This document shows, piece after piece, positions 27,457 through 36,243 of a stretch of 64,000 nucleotides of DNA. A model generated the notes under the pieces. That model was not told where the DNA came from and searched no databases. It saw nothing but the letters and a program-made list of their open reading frames with translations. Each line of letters starts with the position of its first letter. Positions within the stretch are counted from its first letter, which is position 1. Origin of the DNA: Trebonia sp963774945 (GTDB lineage Bacteria > Actinomycetota > Actinomycetes > Streptosporangiales > Streptosporangiaceae); the NCBI GenBank assembly GCA_963774945.1, contig CAVZHA010000012.1, positions 62,001-126,000 on the forward strand, given 5' to 3'. Made by a program: the position numbers and the translations under genes.

Positions 27457-29013
27457 ATGAACGAAAGCCCAGATCAGCCACCGGACCCGTCCGCACGTCA
27501 AGCCATCGACGGTGCGCCGCAGCGGCTGCGCCCCAGCGTAGGGATCGCCGGGACGGCGGTGATCGCGATGGCGAACACCGCTCCCACCCTCAGCATCGGG
27601 ATCGGCCTCGGGCTGATCAGCCTGGATGCCGGGGCCGCGGTTCCGGCGATGATCTTGCTGGCGGTGCTGCCGATCCTCGGGGTCGCGGTCGCCTTCAGCC
27701 GACTCAACCGGGCCGAGCGCAACCTGGGCGCAAGCTACACCTGGGTCGGCCGCACGCTGAGCCCGTGGCTGGGCTTTCAGTGCGGCTGGGTAAACCTGGC
27801 GGGCACCACGATCTACCTGGCCTACGGCAGCCAGGTGTGCGGGTCGCTGGTGCTCACCTTCGCCAACGAGTGCCACTGGCACAGCGTCTACGGCCTTGCC
27901 CTCAACCCGACCTCCATCGCCTTGACCACGGTGGTCGGACTGGTGGTGCTGATCGGCCTGACCTACCTCGCCCTGCGCGGCGCCGGCGCGGTCGCGCGGC
28001 TGCAGACACCGCTGATCACCTTCGAGTACCTGGTGCTGATCGGCTTCTGCGGCTACGCCGCGGTCCGTGGCACCCACCCGGTCGAGCTGTCGTGGTTCAA
28101 CCCGTTGACCGCGCCCTCGGCCAAGCTGGCCGCCACCGGCATCATCCTGTGCGTCTACTGCTTCTGGGGCTGGGACAGCGCCTTCACCCTCACCGAGGAG
28201 ACCCGTAACCCGCGCGACGCCGCCCGCGCTGGATTCGGCTCGATCTTCCTCATGCTCGGCATGTTCCTGCTGGCCGCCATCGCCTTCGAGCGTTACTTCT
28301 CGCTGCCGACCATGGGCGCCAACGGCGCCCAGCTGCTGCCGTTCCTCGGCACCGCGATCGCCAGGCAGCCGCTGGCGGCGCTGCCGCTGCTGGCCATGCT
28401 CTTCTCCTCGGTCGCGTCCCTGCAGACCGGCGTTGTCCCGAACGCCCGGGCGGCGCTGGCGATGGGACGCGACGGCACCCTCGGCCGCATCTGGATGCGG
28501 GTCAGCCCAAAGTACGGCACCCCCGCCGTCGGCAGCCTGCTCATCGCAGGCATCGCCGCCCTGATCGCGGTGCTCGGCATCGGGATCGGCACGCTCAACC
28601 AGTTCGTGCTGGCGATGGCGACCTCGGTCGGGATTCTCGTGTCCGGGTACTACGGCCTGGCCGGACTGGCCTGTGCCTGGCGCTTCCGCGGCGAACTGCG
28701 AGCCGGGGCGCGCTCGGCCCTCGCGGCCGTGGTGATCCCCGCCATCAGCGCGCTGCTCCTGCTCGGGCTGGGCGCCTTCCTGGCCATCAGCAACTGGCAG
28801 CAGAGCCCCGGCTTCGCCTGGAGCGCGCTGAACGGGCGGTTTCTCACGCTCGTGCCGGCCACTGTGGTCGTGACGGGGATCGCGGTATCCGCCTGGGCCA
28901 AGTGGGGACGCCGCTCCCGTTACTTCGCCCCAGGTGGTTCAACGATCGGCGACATCCCGGACGCCACCGCGAACCGGTTCAGCCCGGCCGACACCGCCAT
29001 GGCGGCGGAGTGA
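27457..29013 (+). CDS. APC-superfamily amino acid permease
   Basis: This 518-residue membrane transporter has about twelve to fourteen hydrophobic helices. The first helix region NTAPTLSIGIGLGLISLDA and the LGASYTWVGRTLSPWLGFQCG block match amino acid/polyamine permeases. ATG 27457 has GAAGGA at a good distance. It is followed five bases later by the amidohydrolase, so the two are one transcript. The pair could import and hydrolyse an N-acyl or amide substrate; the solute is unknown. Confidence 0.9.
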   Translation: MNESPDQPPDPSARQAIDGAPQRLRPSVGIAGTAVIAMANTAPTLSIGIGLGLISLDAGAAVPAMILLAVLPILGVAVAFSRLNRAERNLGASYTWVGRTLSPWLGFQCGWVNLAGTTIYLAYGSQVCGSLVLTFANECHWHSVYGLALNPTSIALTTVVGLVVLIGLTYLALRGAGAVARLQTPLITFEYLVLIGFCGYAAVRGTHPVELSWFNPLTAPSAKLAATGIILCVYCFWGWDSAFTLTEETRNPRDAARAGFGSIFLMLGMFLLAAIAFERYFSLPTMGANGAQLLPFLGTAIARQPLAALPLLAMLFSSVASLQTGVVPNARAALAMGRDGTLGRIWMRVSPKYGTPAVGSLLIAGIAALIAVLGIGIGTLNQFVLAMATSVGILVSGYYGLAGLACAWRFRGELRAGARSALAAVVIPAISALLLLGLGAFLAISNWQQSPGFAWSALNGRFLTLVPATVVVTGIAVSAWAKWGRRSRYFAPGGSTIGDIPDATANRFSPADTAMAAE

Positions 29014-29018
29014 GGCCC

Positions 29019-30704
29019 ATGATGACCGGTACTCCCCAGGCGGACCTGCTCTTCGACAACGGGTCGGTGTTCACCTCCGACGGCGGGTCCGGGCCGGTCT
29101 GCCAGCCGGTGGCGGTCGGAGACGGCCGGATCCTCGCGGTCGGCCTGCGGGCACGGGACCTGGCCGGCCCGCGGACCGAGCGGATCGACCTGGCCGGGCG
29201 GCTGCTGACCCCCGGATTCCAGGACTCGCACATCCACGCGGTCTTCGGCGGACTTGAACTGAGCCGGTGCGATCTGAGCGCGCTCAAGAGCGTGCAGGAG
29301 TACCTGACCGCGGTCGGCGACTACGCCCGCGGCCACCCGGAGCTCCCGTGGATCTCCGGTGGCGGCTGGTCGCTCGAGTCGTTCCCTGGCGGTCTGCCGA
29401 CTGCGGCCGCCCTCGACGCGGTGGTCCCGGACCGCCCGGTGTTCCTGCCCAACCGGGACCACCACGGCGCCTGGGTCAACACCCGCGCTCTGGAACTGGC
29501 CGGTATCACCCGGGACACTCCGGACCCGGTCAGCGGCCGGATCGAACGCGACTCAAGGGGCGAGCCGACCGGGATGCTGCAGGAGGGCGCGATCGGCCTG
29601 GTTGAGTCGCTGCTGCCCGCCGCCTCGGCGGGCGAATTGGACGCGGCTTTCAACCGGGCCCAGGCGCTGCTGCACTCCCTCGGCATTACCGGCTGGCAGG
29701 ACGCGATGGTCGGGGCCGGACTCGGCGGTCCGGACAACTTCGATGCCTACCGGCGCGCGGCCGAGTCGGGACGGCTCACTGCCCGGGTGCGCGGCGCCCT
29801 GTGGTGGGAGCGCGACTGCGGCGCCGAGCAGATCGAGGCCTTCGAAGAACGCCGGAAGACCGGCCGGGCGGCGGGCAACGGCCGGTTCGACCCCGGCACC
29901 GTCAAGATCATGCAGGACGGCATCATCGAGAACCGCACCGCTGCCCTGAACTCGCCCTACTTCCAGCCCTGCGCCGACGGCGACCATGGGCCCGGAGACG
30001 GAGCCCAGCCCGGCGGCAGCACCAGCGGCATGAGCTTCATCGATCCGGGCAAGCTCGGCCGGTACGTGACCGAACTCGACCGCCGCGGCTTCCAGGTGCA
30101 CTTCCACGCGCTCGGAGACCGAGCCGTGCGCGAGGCACTCGACGCCGTCGAGGCGGCGCTGGCCGCCAACGGCCAGCTCGGCAACCGGCACCACCTCGCC
30201 CACCTGCAGGTCGTGTACCCGCGGGACGTGGCGCGGTTCGCCGCCGTCGGCGCCACCGCCAACATCCAGCCGCTGTGGGCGTGCCACGAACCGCAGATGG
30301 ACAAGCTCGCCATCCCGCTGCTAGGACCGCAGCGGACGCAGTGGCAGTACCCGTTCCGGTCGCTCGCCGCCGCCGGCGCCGGGATCGCCGCCGGCAGTGA
30401 CTGGCCGGTCAGCAGTCCCGACCCCATCCAGGGCATGCACGTGGCGGTCAACCGCATCGCGCCCGGCGGACGGGATGAGCCGCTCGTCCCGGAGGAACGG
30501 CTGGCGCTGTCGGCCGCCCTGTCGGCCTACACCGCCGGCACCGCCCGCATCAACCACGCCGACCAGACCGGCCGGATCGCCGACGGCCTGCGGGCCGACC
30601 TGGTGCTGCTCGACCGTGATCCGTTCGCCGGGCCGCCGGAAGAGATTCACCGGGCGCGAGTCGCCGCCACGTTCGTCGACGGCCACGAGGTATTCCGGGC
30701 CTAG
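29019..30704 (+). CDS. YtcJ-like amidohydrolase
   Basis: This is a 561-residue metal-dependent hydrolase of the amidohydrolase superfamily (amidohydrolase_3, YtcJ/AepA-like). The N-terminal beta-sandwich strand DLLFDNGSVFTSDGG leads to LLTPGFQDSHIHAVFGG, containing the first two metal-binding His. The Lys region KIMQDGIIENRTA, the His residues in VHFHALGDRAVRE and HHLAHLQVVYP, and the Asp in AAGSDWPVSSPDP complete the site. The C-terminus GLRADLVLLDRDPF is standard. Start ATG 29019 is five bases after the permease stop. Substrate amides are unknown. Confidence 0.92.
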   Translation: MMTGTPQADLLFDNGSVFTSDGGSGPVCQPVAVGDGRILAVGLRARDLAGPRTERIDLAGRLLTPGFQDSHIHAVFGGLELSRCDLSALKSVQEYLTAVGDYARGHPELPWISGGGWSLESFPGGLPTAAALDAVVPDRPVFLPNRDHHGAWVNTRALELAGITRDTPDPVSGRIERDSRGEPTGMLQEGAIGLVESLLPAASAGELDAAFNRAQALLHSLGITGWQDAMVGAGLGGPDNFDAYRRAAESGRLTARVRGALWWERDCGAEQIEAFEERRKTGRAAGNGRFDPGTVKIMQDGIIENRTAALNSPYFQPCADGDHGPGDGAQPGGSTSGMSFIDPGKLGRYVTELDRRGFQVHFHALGDRAVREALDAVEAALAANGQLGNRHHLAHLQVVYPRDVARFAAVGATANIQPLWACHEPQMDKLAIPLLGPQRTQWQYPFRSLAAAGAGIAAGSDWPVSSPDPIQGMHVAVNRIAPGGRDEPLVPEERLALSAALSAYTAGTARINHADQTGRIADGLRADLVLLDRDPFAGPPEEIHRARVAATFVDGHEVFRA

Positions 30705-30866
30705 CCGCCCGCCAGACGATGGCGCGGATGCCGGCCTGCCTCGACTTCGCCGCCGCGCACCCCCGGCCCTAGCGCGATGAGTTTCGTCCGCCTCATCCGT
30801 CTTGACGGGGATGATGTCGAAGCGCGAGCCGCGGCGTTCGTCACCGCTGACGGAGGGAAGGCTGCC

Positions 30867-31594
30867 ATGAAACTTCTTCTCACTTCCTCGGGCATCAGTA
30901 ACCCGAGCATCAAGGACGTGCTCGTCGGCCTGCTGGGCAAGCCGATCGCCGAGTCCAGCGCCCTCGTCGTCCCGACCGCGATCTACCCCTTCCCTGGCGG
31001 TGCGGTCGGGGCATGGCAGGCGATCTCAGGAAACGCCAAGAGCCCGCTGGTCGATTTGGGTTGGAAGTCGGTGGGAGTACTCGAGCTCACCGCGCTGCCC
31101 AGCATCGACAGGGAAGTTTGGACCGCAACCGTCCGGGAGGCGGACGCGCTGCTGGTCTGGGGCGGCGATCCGGTGTACCTGGCCTACTGGATGAAGCATT
31201 CGGGGCTGGCCGATCTCTTGCCGTCCCTGCGGCCCGAGATGGTGTACGTAGGGGTGAGCGCCGGAAGTATCGCGATGGCCTCCCGGTTCGGTGAGACGTA
31301 TTCTGATCAGCCCAGGTGCAGCGGGGAAAGGCTGTCGTCGGAGGAGATCGTGTTCACCGGACCCGAGGGTGAGATGACGATGACCTTGGTCATGGCCGAG
31401 GGAGTGGGACTCGTTGATTTCGCGATCATTCCGCACGTGGAATTCGACGATCACCTAGACGTGGCGAACGCAGAAAAATGGGCCGGCGGCTGCCGGTGCC
31501 GTCGTACGCCATGGACGATGCGACGGCCGTCACGGTGATCGACGGCACCGTTGAGGTCGTCTCCGAAGGGCAATGGAAGCTGTTCAACCCCTAG
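30867..31594 (+). CDS. peptidase E (S51 family), one frameshift
   Basis: This is a dipeptidase-like S51 serine peptidase; relatives cleave N-terminal Asp dipeptides. ATG 30867 follows GGAGGGAAGG. The nucleophile elbow GVSAGSIAMAS and the preceding WGGDPVYLAYWMKHSGL are clear, as is FAIIPHVEFDDH. After NAEKWAGG the frame breaks at 31485-31490; in the next frame LPVPSYAMDDATAV and VVSEGQWKLFNP complete a normal C-terminus to TAG 31592-31594. Here one base is missing. The stop overlaps the convergent APH-like gene by three bases. Confidence 0.88.
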
Positions 31595-32529
31595 CCGGAG
31601 GCCGCTCGGAGGCGCTGCAAGCAGTCGTCCAGACCCTGCAGGCCGCGGTTGACGAGGTCTTGGTCGGCGAACTCTTCCGCCCCCAGCAGGCCCAGGAGGG
31701 CGTAGGTATCGGCCGCGTAAGCCGCGATGAGCCGGTCGTCGAGCCGCTCGCCGCTGGCATAGGTCTCGATCAGGTCCGGCGTCAGCGTGCCGTAGGCGGC
31801 CATCCGGCCGAGTTCGGCCGCCGGATCGCCGAGTGTGCAGTTCGACAGGTCAAGCACGGCGACCAGGTCATCACCGTGGAAGCACAGGTTCTCTGGCCGG
31901 AGATCCATGTGCGTGAGGCGAAGGTCCTGCAGGCCGGCGCGCGTGCCGATTACCGCCTCGGCCAGGCCGAGCAGCTCGTCCGACGGCGGGTACCCGACGC
32001 GTTCGGCCAGCGCCGACACCCGCGTCCGCACGCGTTCGAGCATCTTCCCCGGAGCGGTCTGCCTGCCAACCGCCGCCTCTAGGTCAGGGGTCCAGGCGAT
32101 GGCGTGTATCCGCTGCAGGACCCGGCCGAGCGCGGCCAGAGCGGGCGGGGAGAGACTTGTCCGGTCATCGTGGTCGACGCGCTCGAACATCATCCACGAG
32201 TGGTCATCGGTTCCCGACGCGCGTCCCCAGCCGAGCAGAGGGGCAACCGGGACGCCATGGCGGGACAGCAGCCCGTGCACGAACGCCTCCCGCTCCACGA
32301 CGTCCCCGAAGTCGACCGTGCCGTCATAGACCGAGGTCGTGACCTCGCGCAGCGGGACGCGGAGAACCCATTCGGTCGCCCCGCGCGGCGGCGCAACCCG
32401 CAGCGCGAAGAAGTCCGCTCCGCGTCGCCACGGGATGATCCGCGACCCTGGCGGCATCTGGTCAGCCAGCTCGAGCTCGAGCGCTCGAGCCAGGCTCGGC
32501 TCGTCCGGAACCTCCAGACTCCTCAGCAC
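31591..32529 (-). CDS. aminoglycoside phosphotransferase-like kinase
   Basis: This 312-residue protein belongs to the APH/choline kinase-like fold. The catalytic loop LTHMDLRPENLCFHG (Brenner motif with Asp and Asn) and the metal-binding VAVLDLSNCTLGDPAAELGR are present. The start is GTG 32529 with GGGAAG upstream. The APH fold includes antibiotic kinases and metabolic kinases; without close similarity I do not claim resistance. It is divergent from the ECF41 sigma factor. Confidence 0.85.
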   Translation of the reverse strand: MLRSLEVPDEPSLARALELELADQMPPGSRIIPWRRGADFFALRVAPPRGATEWVLRVPLREVTTSVYDGTVDFGDVVEREAFVHGLLSRHGVPVAPLLGWGRASGTDDHSWMMFERVDHDDRTSLSPPALAALGRVLQRIHAIAWTPDLEAAVGRQTAPGKMLERVRTRVSALAERVGYPPSDELLGLAEAVIGTRAGLQDLRLTHMDLRPENLCFHGDDLVAVLDLSNCTLGDPAAELGRMAAYGTLTPDLIETYASGERLDDRLIAAYAADTYALLGLLGAEEFADQDLVNRGLQGLDDCLQRLRAASG

Positions 32530-32612
32530 CGGCTTCCCATCTTGGTCCTCGTCACATCGGCGGGGTCTGATCAGTCACATATATAAAGGACGACGGCAAG
32601 GAAATGTGACCG

Positions 32613-33509
32613 ATGGACGAAGAGGCCGAGCTCGCGGATCGGTTCGAGGCTCACCGAGCCCGCCTGCGGGCGGTCGCGTACCACACGCTTGGCTCGCCCA
32701 GCGAGGCCGACGACGCTGTTCAGGAGGCCTGGCTGCGGCTCAGCCGCTCCGAATCCAGCGACATCAAGAACCTCGGCGGGTGGCTGACGACGGTTGTCTC
32801 CCGGGTGTGCCTGGACATGCTCCAGTCGCGCCGGGAAGAGCCGGTCGGGATAGACCTGCCCGAGTCGGCCATGAACGGCTCCGGCGGTACTGACCCGGAA
32901 GAGGAAGCGCTGCTCGCCGACTCGATCGGCCCCGCGCTGCTGGTGATCCTGCACACGCTGCCGCCCGCAGAAAGGCTCGCGTTCGTCCTGCATGATATTT
33001 TCGCCGTCCCGTTCGGCGACATCGCGGCAATCGTCGGGCGCTCGCCCACTGCGGCCAGGCAGCTCGCCAGTCGTGCCCGCCGACGGGTCCAGGGCGTGGT
33101 CCCCGTGCTCGGCATCGAGCCGAGTCGGCAGCGGTCACTCGTCCAGACCTTCCTCGCCGCTGCCCGCGACGGCGACTTCGAGGCGCTGCTGGCGGCGCTC
33201 GACCCGGACGTCGTGGTGCGGTCCAATGGCGCCGAGGCGGTTCGCGGTGCGGCCGGGGTGGCCGGCCGCACGTCCGGCTTTGCGCGATTCGCCCAGGTCA
33301 CCCTGCCCGCCGTGATAGACGGGGGCATCGGAATGGTGACCGCCGCCCACGGCAGGCCGATTACGCTCATCACGTTCACGATCATCGGCGACAAGATCGC
33401 CGCGATCGACATCATCGACGACCCTGGTCGCATCGCCCAAGCCGACCTGACCATGCTCGACCGGTCGGCTCCGACAGTTCTCGGGCCAGGAACTGATTCC
33501 AGGTTCTGA
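32613..33509 (+). CDS. ECF41-type sigma factor with SnoaL-like C-terminus
   Basis: This is a 298-residue extracytoplasmic-function sigma factor. Sigma2 is near residues 10-75 (AYHTLGSPSEADDAVQEAWL) and sigma4 near 110-165 (LPPAERLAFVLHDIFAVPF and VGRSPTAARQLASRARRRVQ). A SnoaL-like extension spans about 175-290 (VQTFLAAARDGDFEALLAAL and ITFTIIGDKIAAIDII). This extension regulates ECF41 factors, which lack an anti-sigma gene. ECF41 genes typically sit next to an epimerase, oxidoreductase or decarboxylase target; here the convergent NmrA-like gene fits, and a matching promoter lies before it (34306-34332). Confidence 0.9.
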   Translation: MDEEAELADRFEAHRARLRAVAYHTLGSPSEADDAVQEAWLRLSRSESSDIKNLGGWLTTVVSRVCLDMLQSRREEPVGIDLPESAMNGSGGTDPEEEALLADSIGPALLVILHTLPPAERLAFVLHDIFAVPFGDIAAIVGRSPTAARQLASRARRRVQGVVPVLGIEPSRQRSLVQTFLAAARDGDFEALLAALDPDVVVRSNGAEAVRGAAGVAGRTSGFARFAQVTLPAVIDGGIGMVTAAHGRPITLITFTIIGDKIAAIDIIDDPGRIAQADLTMLDRSAPTVLGPGTDSRF

Positions 33510-34230
33510 CCCCTTCGGTGTGATCTGGCGGTGGGAGCAGAGCGCCGTGGCGCACGGCCTTGCTCCCGGGTAGCGGTATCGGGACCAGCCATTTGCGCTG
33601 ATGGGTAGCCGCTAGGTAGCGGCGGAACAGGTCCTCCCAGCTCGAGACTTCCGGTCCCGACATGTCCGGGGCCCGGCCGGCTGGCGCGTCGAGCGCGAGC
33701 TCGACGAGGCGGGCCGCGACCTCACGGGAATCGACCGGCTGGACCAGAAAACCCCCGGGCACCGGTGCCACCAGCGGGAACTTCGCCAGCTTGCGCGAGT
33801 TCTCGAAGCAGTAGTTGTAGAACTGCGTGACCCGCAGGATCGTCCACGGCAGGCCGCTGTTCTCCACGATCCGCTCGACCTCGCGCTTGGCCTTCACGTA
33901 TCCCCAGGCCGCCATCGCGTCGATGCCGACGATGGACGGCTGCACGAGGTGCGGGGAACCGGCTCTGGCCGCCGCCGTCACCAGGTTGCTCGTCGCCTCC
34001 GCGTCGCCCTTCGCGCTCGTCGCGCAGTGGATGATCACTCCGGCGCCATGCACGGCCGCGTCGATCCCCTCGCCCCGCCGAAGATCCCCCAGGTAGAACG
34101 TGACCTCCGGCGCGATGTCGCGCTGGTGGCGGGCGAGCACGCGCACCTCCCGGCCGGCCTCGATCAGCCGGGCAACGACGGATCTTCCCAGGCGGCCGGT
34201 GCCGCCGGTGACGAGGACTGGGGATGTCAC
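33412..34230 (-). CDS. NmrA-like NAD(P)-binding epimerase/oxidoreductase
   Basis: This 272-residue SDR-type protein begins VTSPVLVTGGTGRLGRSVVA, an atypical-SDR GxxGxxG motif, at GTG 34230 after AGAGAAG. It continues with LARHQRDIAPEVTFYLGDLR and VQPSIVGIDAMAAWGYVKAK. It is probably the target of the ECF41 sigma factor. The 3' end overlaps the convergent sigma gene by about 100 bases; the last 20 residues look unlike the family, so the true end may be shorter. Confidence 0.85.
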   Translation of the reverse strand: MTSPVLVTGGTGRLGRSVVARLIEAGREVRVLARHQRDIAPEVTFYLGDLRRGEGIDAAVHGAGVIIHCATSAKGDAEATSNLVTAAARAGSPHLVQPSIVGIDAMAAWGYVKAKREVERIVENSGLPWTILRVTQFYNYCFENSRKLAKFPLVAPVPGGFLVQPVDSREVAARLVELALDAPAGRAPDMSGPEVSSWEDLFRRYLAATHQRKWLVPIPLPGSKAVRHGALLPPPDHTEGVRTWNQFLARELSEPTGRAWSGRLGRCDQGRR

Positions 34231-34305
34231 GGGTCTTCTCTCACCTTCGGCCCGGCCCGCGGCGGGAGCCGGTGACCTTGACTCGACTTGGTCCCACTCT
34301 TCTAT

Positions 34306-34332
34306 GACGGCAGTGACCAGTGGAATGTGACC
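34306..34332 (-). promoter_or_regulatory. ECF41-type promoter candidate
   Basis: On the minus strand GGTCACA (34332-34326), 16 bases, then CGTC (34309-34306). The published ECF41 consensus is TGTCACA, spacer 16-17, CGTC, so six of seven -35 bases and all four -10 bases match. It lies 76 bases before the NmrA-like start. Confidence 0.65.
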
Positions 34333-34387
34333 ATCGCCGCCAGGCGCGCGTTCCCCTAGGCTTGGCGATGTAGCGAAGGGAGCGGTC

Positions 34388-35251
34388 GTGGCGGACACGA
34401 TGGGCGCGGCACGGGCGATGTGGACGATGTTCGAGCCAGTCCACGATGTGACGTACTTCGTGCCCGAGGCACTGAGCGCGTTCACCGAGGCCGGGCTGCG
34501 CGGCTACTGGCGTGGTTACTTCGCCGGGCGGGCGGCTCCGCTCGGCGGCGCGCGACCGGCCGTGGTCACCGCCTCGTTCTACAACTTCGCGCCGGCCTTC
34601 GTGGGCCGCGCGATCCCCGGCGTGTGGGACCTGATCACGCCGCAGGAGGCCATCGCGGTGCGCGAGGCGGGCGCGGCCGCCGCGCTGCGGCGGTTGCTTG
34701 ACGGCCGGGAGGCCGAGGCGGCGAAGGCAGCGGACTTGCTGTGGCGGGCGGTGCAGGATCTCGACTTCGCCGGGCGGGTGCTCTCGGCCGCGAACGCCGA
34801 GCTGCCGGTCTCGGCCGATCCGCTGACCCGGCTCTGGCAGGCGACGACGGTGCTGCGCGAGCATCGCGGCGATGGTCACTTCGCCGCGCTGGCTGCCGCC
34901 GACATCGACGGCTGCGAGGCGGTCGTGCTGCGGTGCGCGAAGGACATCTCCATCTCCCGCGAGCTCATGCAGCCCGTCCGGGGCTGGACCGACGAGCAGT
35001 GGGACGCCGCCGGCGCCCGGCTGGTCGAGCGCGGCTGGGTCGGCGAGGACGGTGCGCTGACCGCGGCCGGCCGGGCGGTGCACGACGCGGTGGAGGCCGC
35101 CACCGATCAGGCGGCCGCGCGGCCCTGGAGCCGGATCGGCGTCGTCGGCCTGGCCGAGGTCGCCGACGTCCTGCTGCCGCTCGCCGAGGCCTGCGCCGCC
35201 GCGCTCCCTGAGGTGATACCCGTCGGCCGCCTGCAGCCCACCCGGCCCTGA
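34388..35251 (+). CDS. SCO6745-family protein
   Basis: This is a 287-residue protein resembling the actinobacterial SCO6745 (SalK-like) family. Visible features are a conserved N-terminus MWTMFEPVHDVTYFVPEALS, GYWRGYFAGRAAPLGG and ASFYNFAPAFVGRAIPGVWD. A winged-helix-like C-terminal part (WTDEQWDAAGARLVERGW) ends the protein. It starts at GTG 34388 after GGGAG. The molecular function is not established. It stands between the NmrA-like gene and the beta-lactamase-fold hydrolase. Confidence 0.75.
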   Translation: MADTMGAARAMWTMFEPVHDVTYFVPEALSAFTEAGLRGYWRGYFAGRAAPLGGARPAVVTASFYNFAPAFVGRAIPGVWDLITPQEAIAVREAGAAAALRRLLDGREAEAAKAADLLWRAVQDLDFAGRVLSAANAELPVSADPLTRLWQATTVLREHRGDGHFAALAAADIDGCEAVVLRCAKDISISRELMQPVRGWTDEQWDAAGARLVERGWVGEDGALTAAGRAVHDAVEAATDQAAARPWSRIGVVGLAEVADVLLPLAEACAAALPEVIPVGRLQPTRP

Positions 35252-35353
35252 CCGCCCAGGCTTCCCTGCGGGGTGAAACCAGCGGCCGTTCGAGAAAATC
35301 AAAGACATCAGCCCGAACGGACCGATGTTTCACCACCAGCGGAAGGAGCCCCC

Positions 35354-36166
35354 GTGCTGAGGCAGGTCGCGGCGGGTGTGCTGATCCACGAGAGCGAGTT
35401 CTGCCAGAGCAACGCCGTTGTCGTCCAGGGGCGGGCGGGCGTGCTGCTCATCGACCCCGGGGTGCTTGGTGACGAGATGGCCGCCCTCGCGGACGACCTT
35501 CGCGAGCTGGGCCAGCCCGTGGTGGCCGGGTTCTCCACCCATCCGCACTGGGATCACCTGCTCTGGCACGCGCGGCTCGGCGCGGCGCCCCGTTACGGCA
35601 CGGCCCGCTGCGCGGCCGCTGCCCGGGATCAGCGGTCGGGCGCGGGCTGGCAGGCCCGCGTCGCCGAGTGGATACCGCCGGACATCGCCGTGCAGATATC
35701 GTGGGATCTGCTCGGCCTCATCACCGGCCTGCCCGCCGAAACTGCGCGGATTCCCTGGGACGGCCCGCACGTCAGGATTATCGAGCATCAGGCGCATGCC
35801 CCGGGCCACGCGGCGCTGCTGATCGAGGAGCGCGGGGTTCTCGTCGTCGGCGACATGCTGTCCGATGTCCTGATTCCGATGCTCGACCTGGACCCCGCCG
35901 CCGACCCGATCGAGGACTACCTCGCCGCGCTGCGGCTGCTCGAGAACGCGGCTGGCGACGTCGACGTCCTCGTCCCCGGCCACGGGTCGGTCGGCGGAGC
36001 TGATCAGGCCCGCGCGCGGATCCACCGGGACCGCGGGTACGTGCACGCCGTGCGGGACGCCGATGTTGTCGCCGACCCGCGGATCGGCCCGTCGGCCAAG
36101 GACGGCTGGGACTGGGTGGCCGGCGTGCACGCGCGGCAACTCCAGGGCCTCGCCCAGAGAGGCTAG
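35354..36166 (+). CDS. metallo-beta-lactamase-fold hydrolase
   Basis: This 270-residue MBL-fold protein has the zinc motif STHPHWDHLLWH near residue 65, HAPGHAALLIEERGVLVVGD (later His and Asp) and VLVPGHGSVGG. It starts at GTG 35354 after AAGGAG. Family members include lactonases, glyoxalase II-like thioesterases and RNases; the absence of extra domains suggests a small-molecule hydrolase. No antibiotic resistance is implied. It ends at a strong bidirectional terminator. Confidence 0.88.
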   Translation: MLRQVAAGVLIHESEFCQSNAVVVQGRAGVLLIDPGVLGDEMAALADDLRELGQPVVAGFSTHPHWDHLLWHARLGAAPRYGTARCAAAARDQRSGAGWQARVAEWIPPDIAVQISWDLLGLITGLPAETARIPWDGPHVRIIEHQAHAPGHAALLIEERGVLVVGDMLSDVLIPMLDLDPAADPIEDYLAALRLLENAAGDVDVLVPGHGSVGGADQARARIHRDRGYVHAVRDADVVADPRIGPSAKDGWDWVAGVHARQLQGLAQRG

Positions 36167-36175
36167 CGCGACGGG

Positions 36176-36219
36176 AATCGGCCCGCCTAACCGCCAGCTG
36201 GCGGTTAGGCGGGCCGATT
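36176..36219. terminator. bidirectional terminator, 44-bp perfect palindrome
   Basis: AATCGGCCCGCCTAACCGCC pairs perfectly with the inverse half, centred on AGCT at 36196-36199, with a T-run after it rightward. It separates the MBL-fold gene from the convergent chitinase. Confidence 0.9.
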
Positions 36220-36243
36220 TGGTTGGTCGCGCTAGGTGCGGAT

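Noticed and set aside
31591..32529. Aminoglycoside resistance gene
   Set aside because: The kinase fold is clear but nothing ties it to a drug; no resistance context is present, so I keep only the fold-level call.
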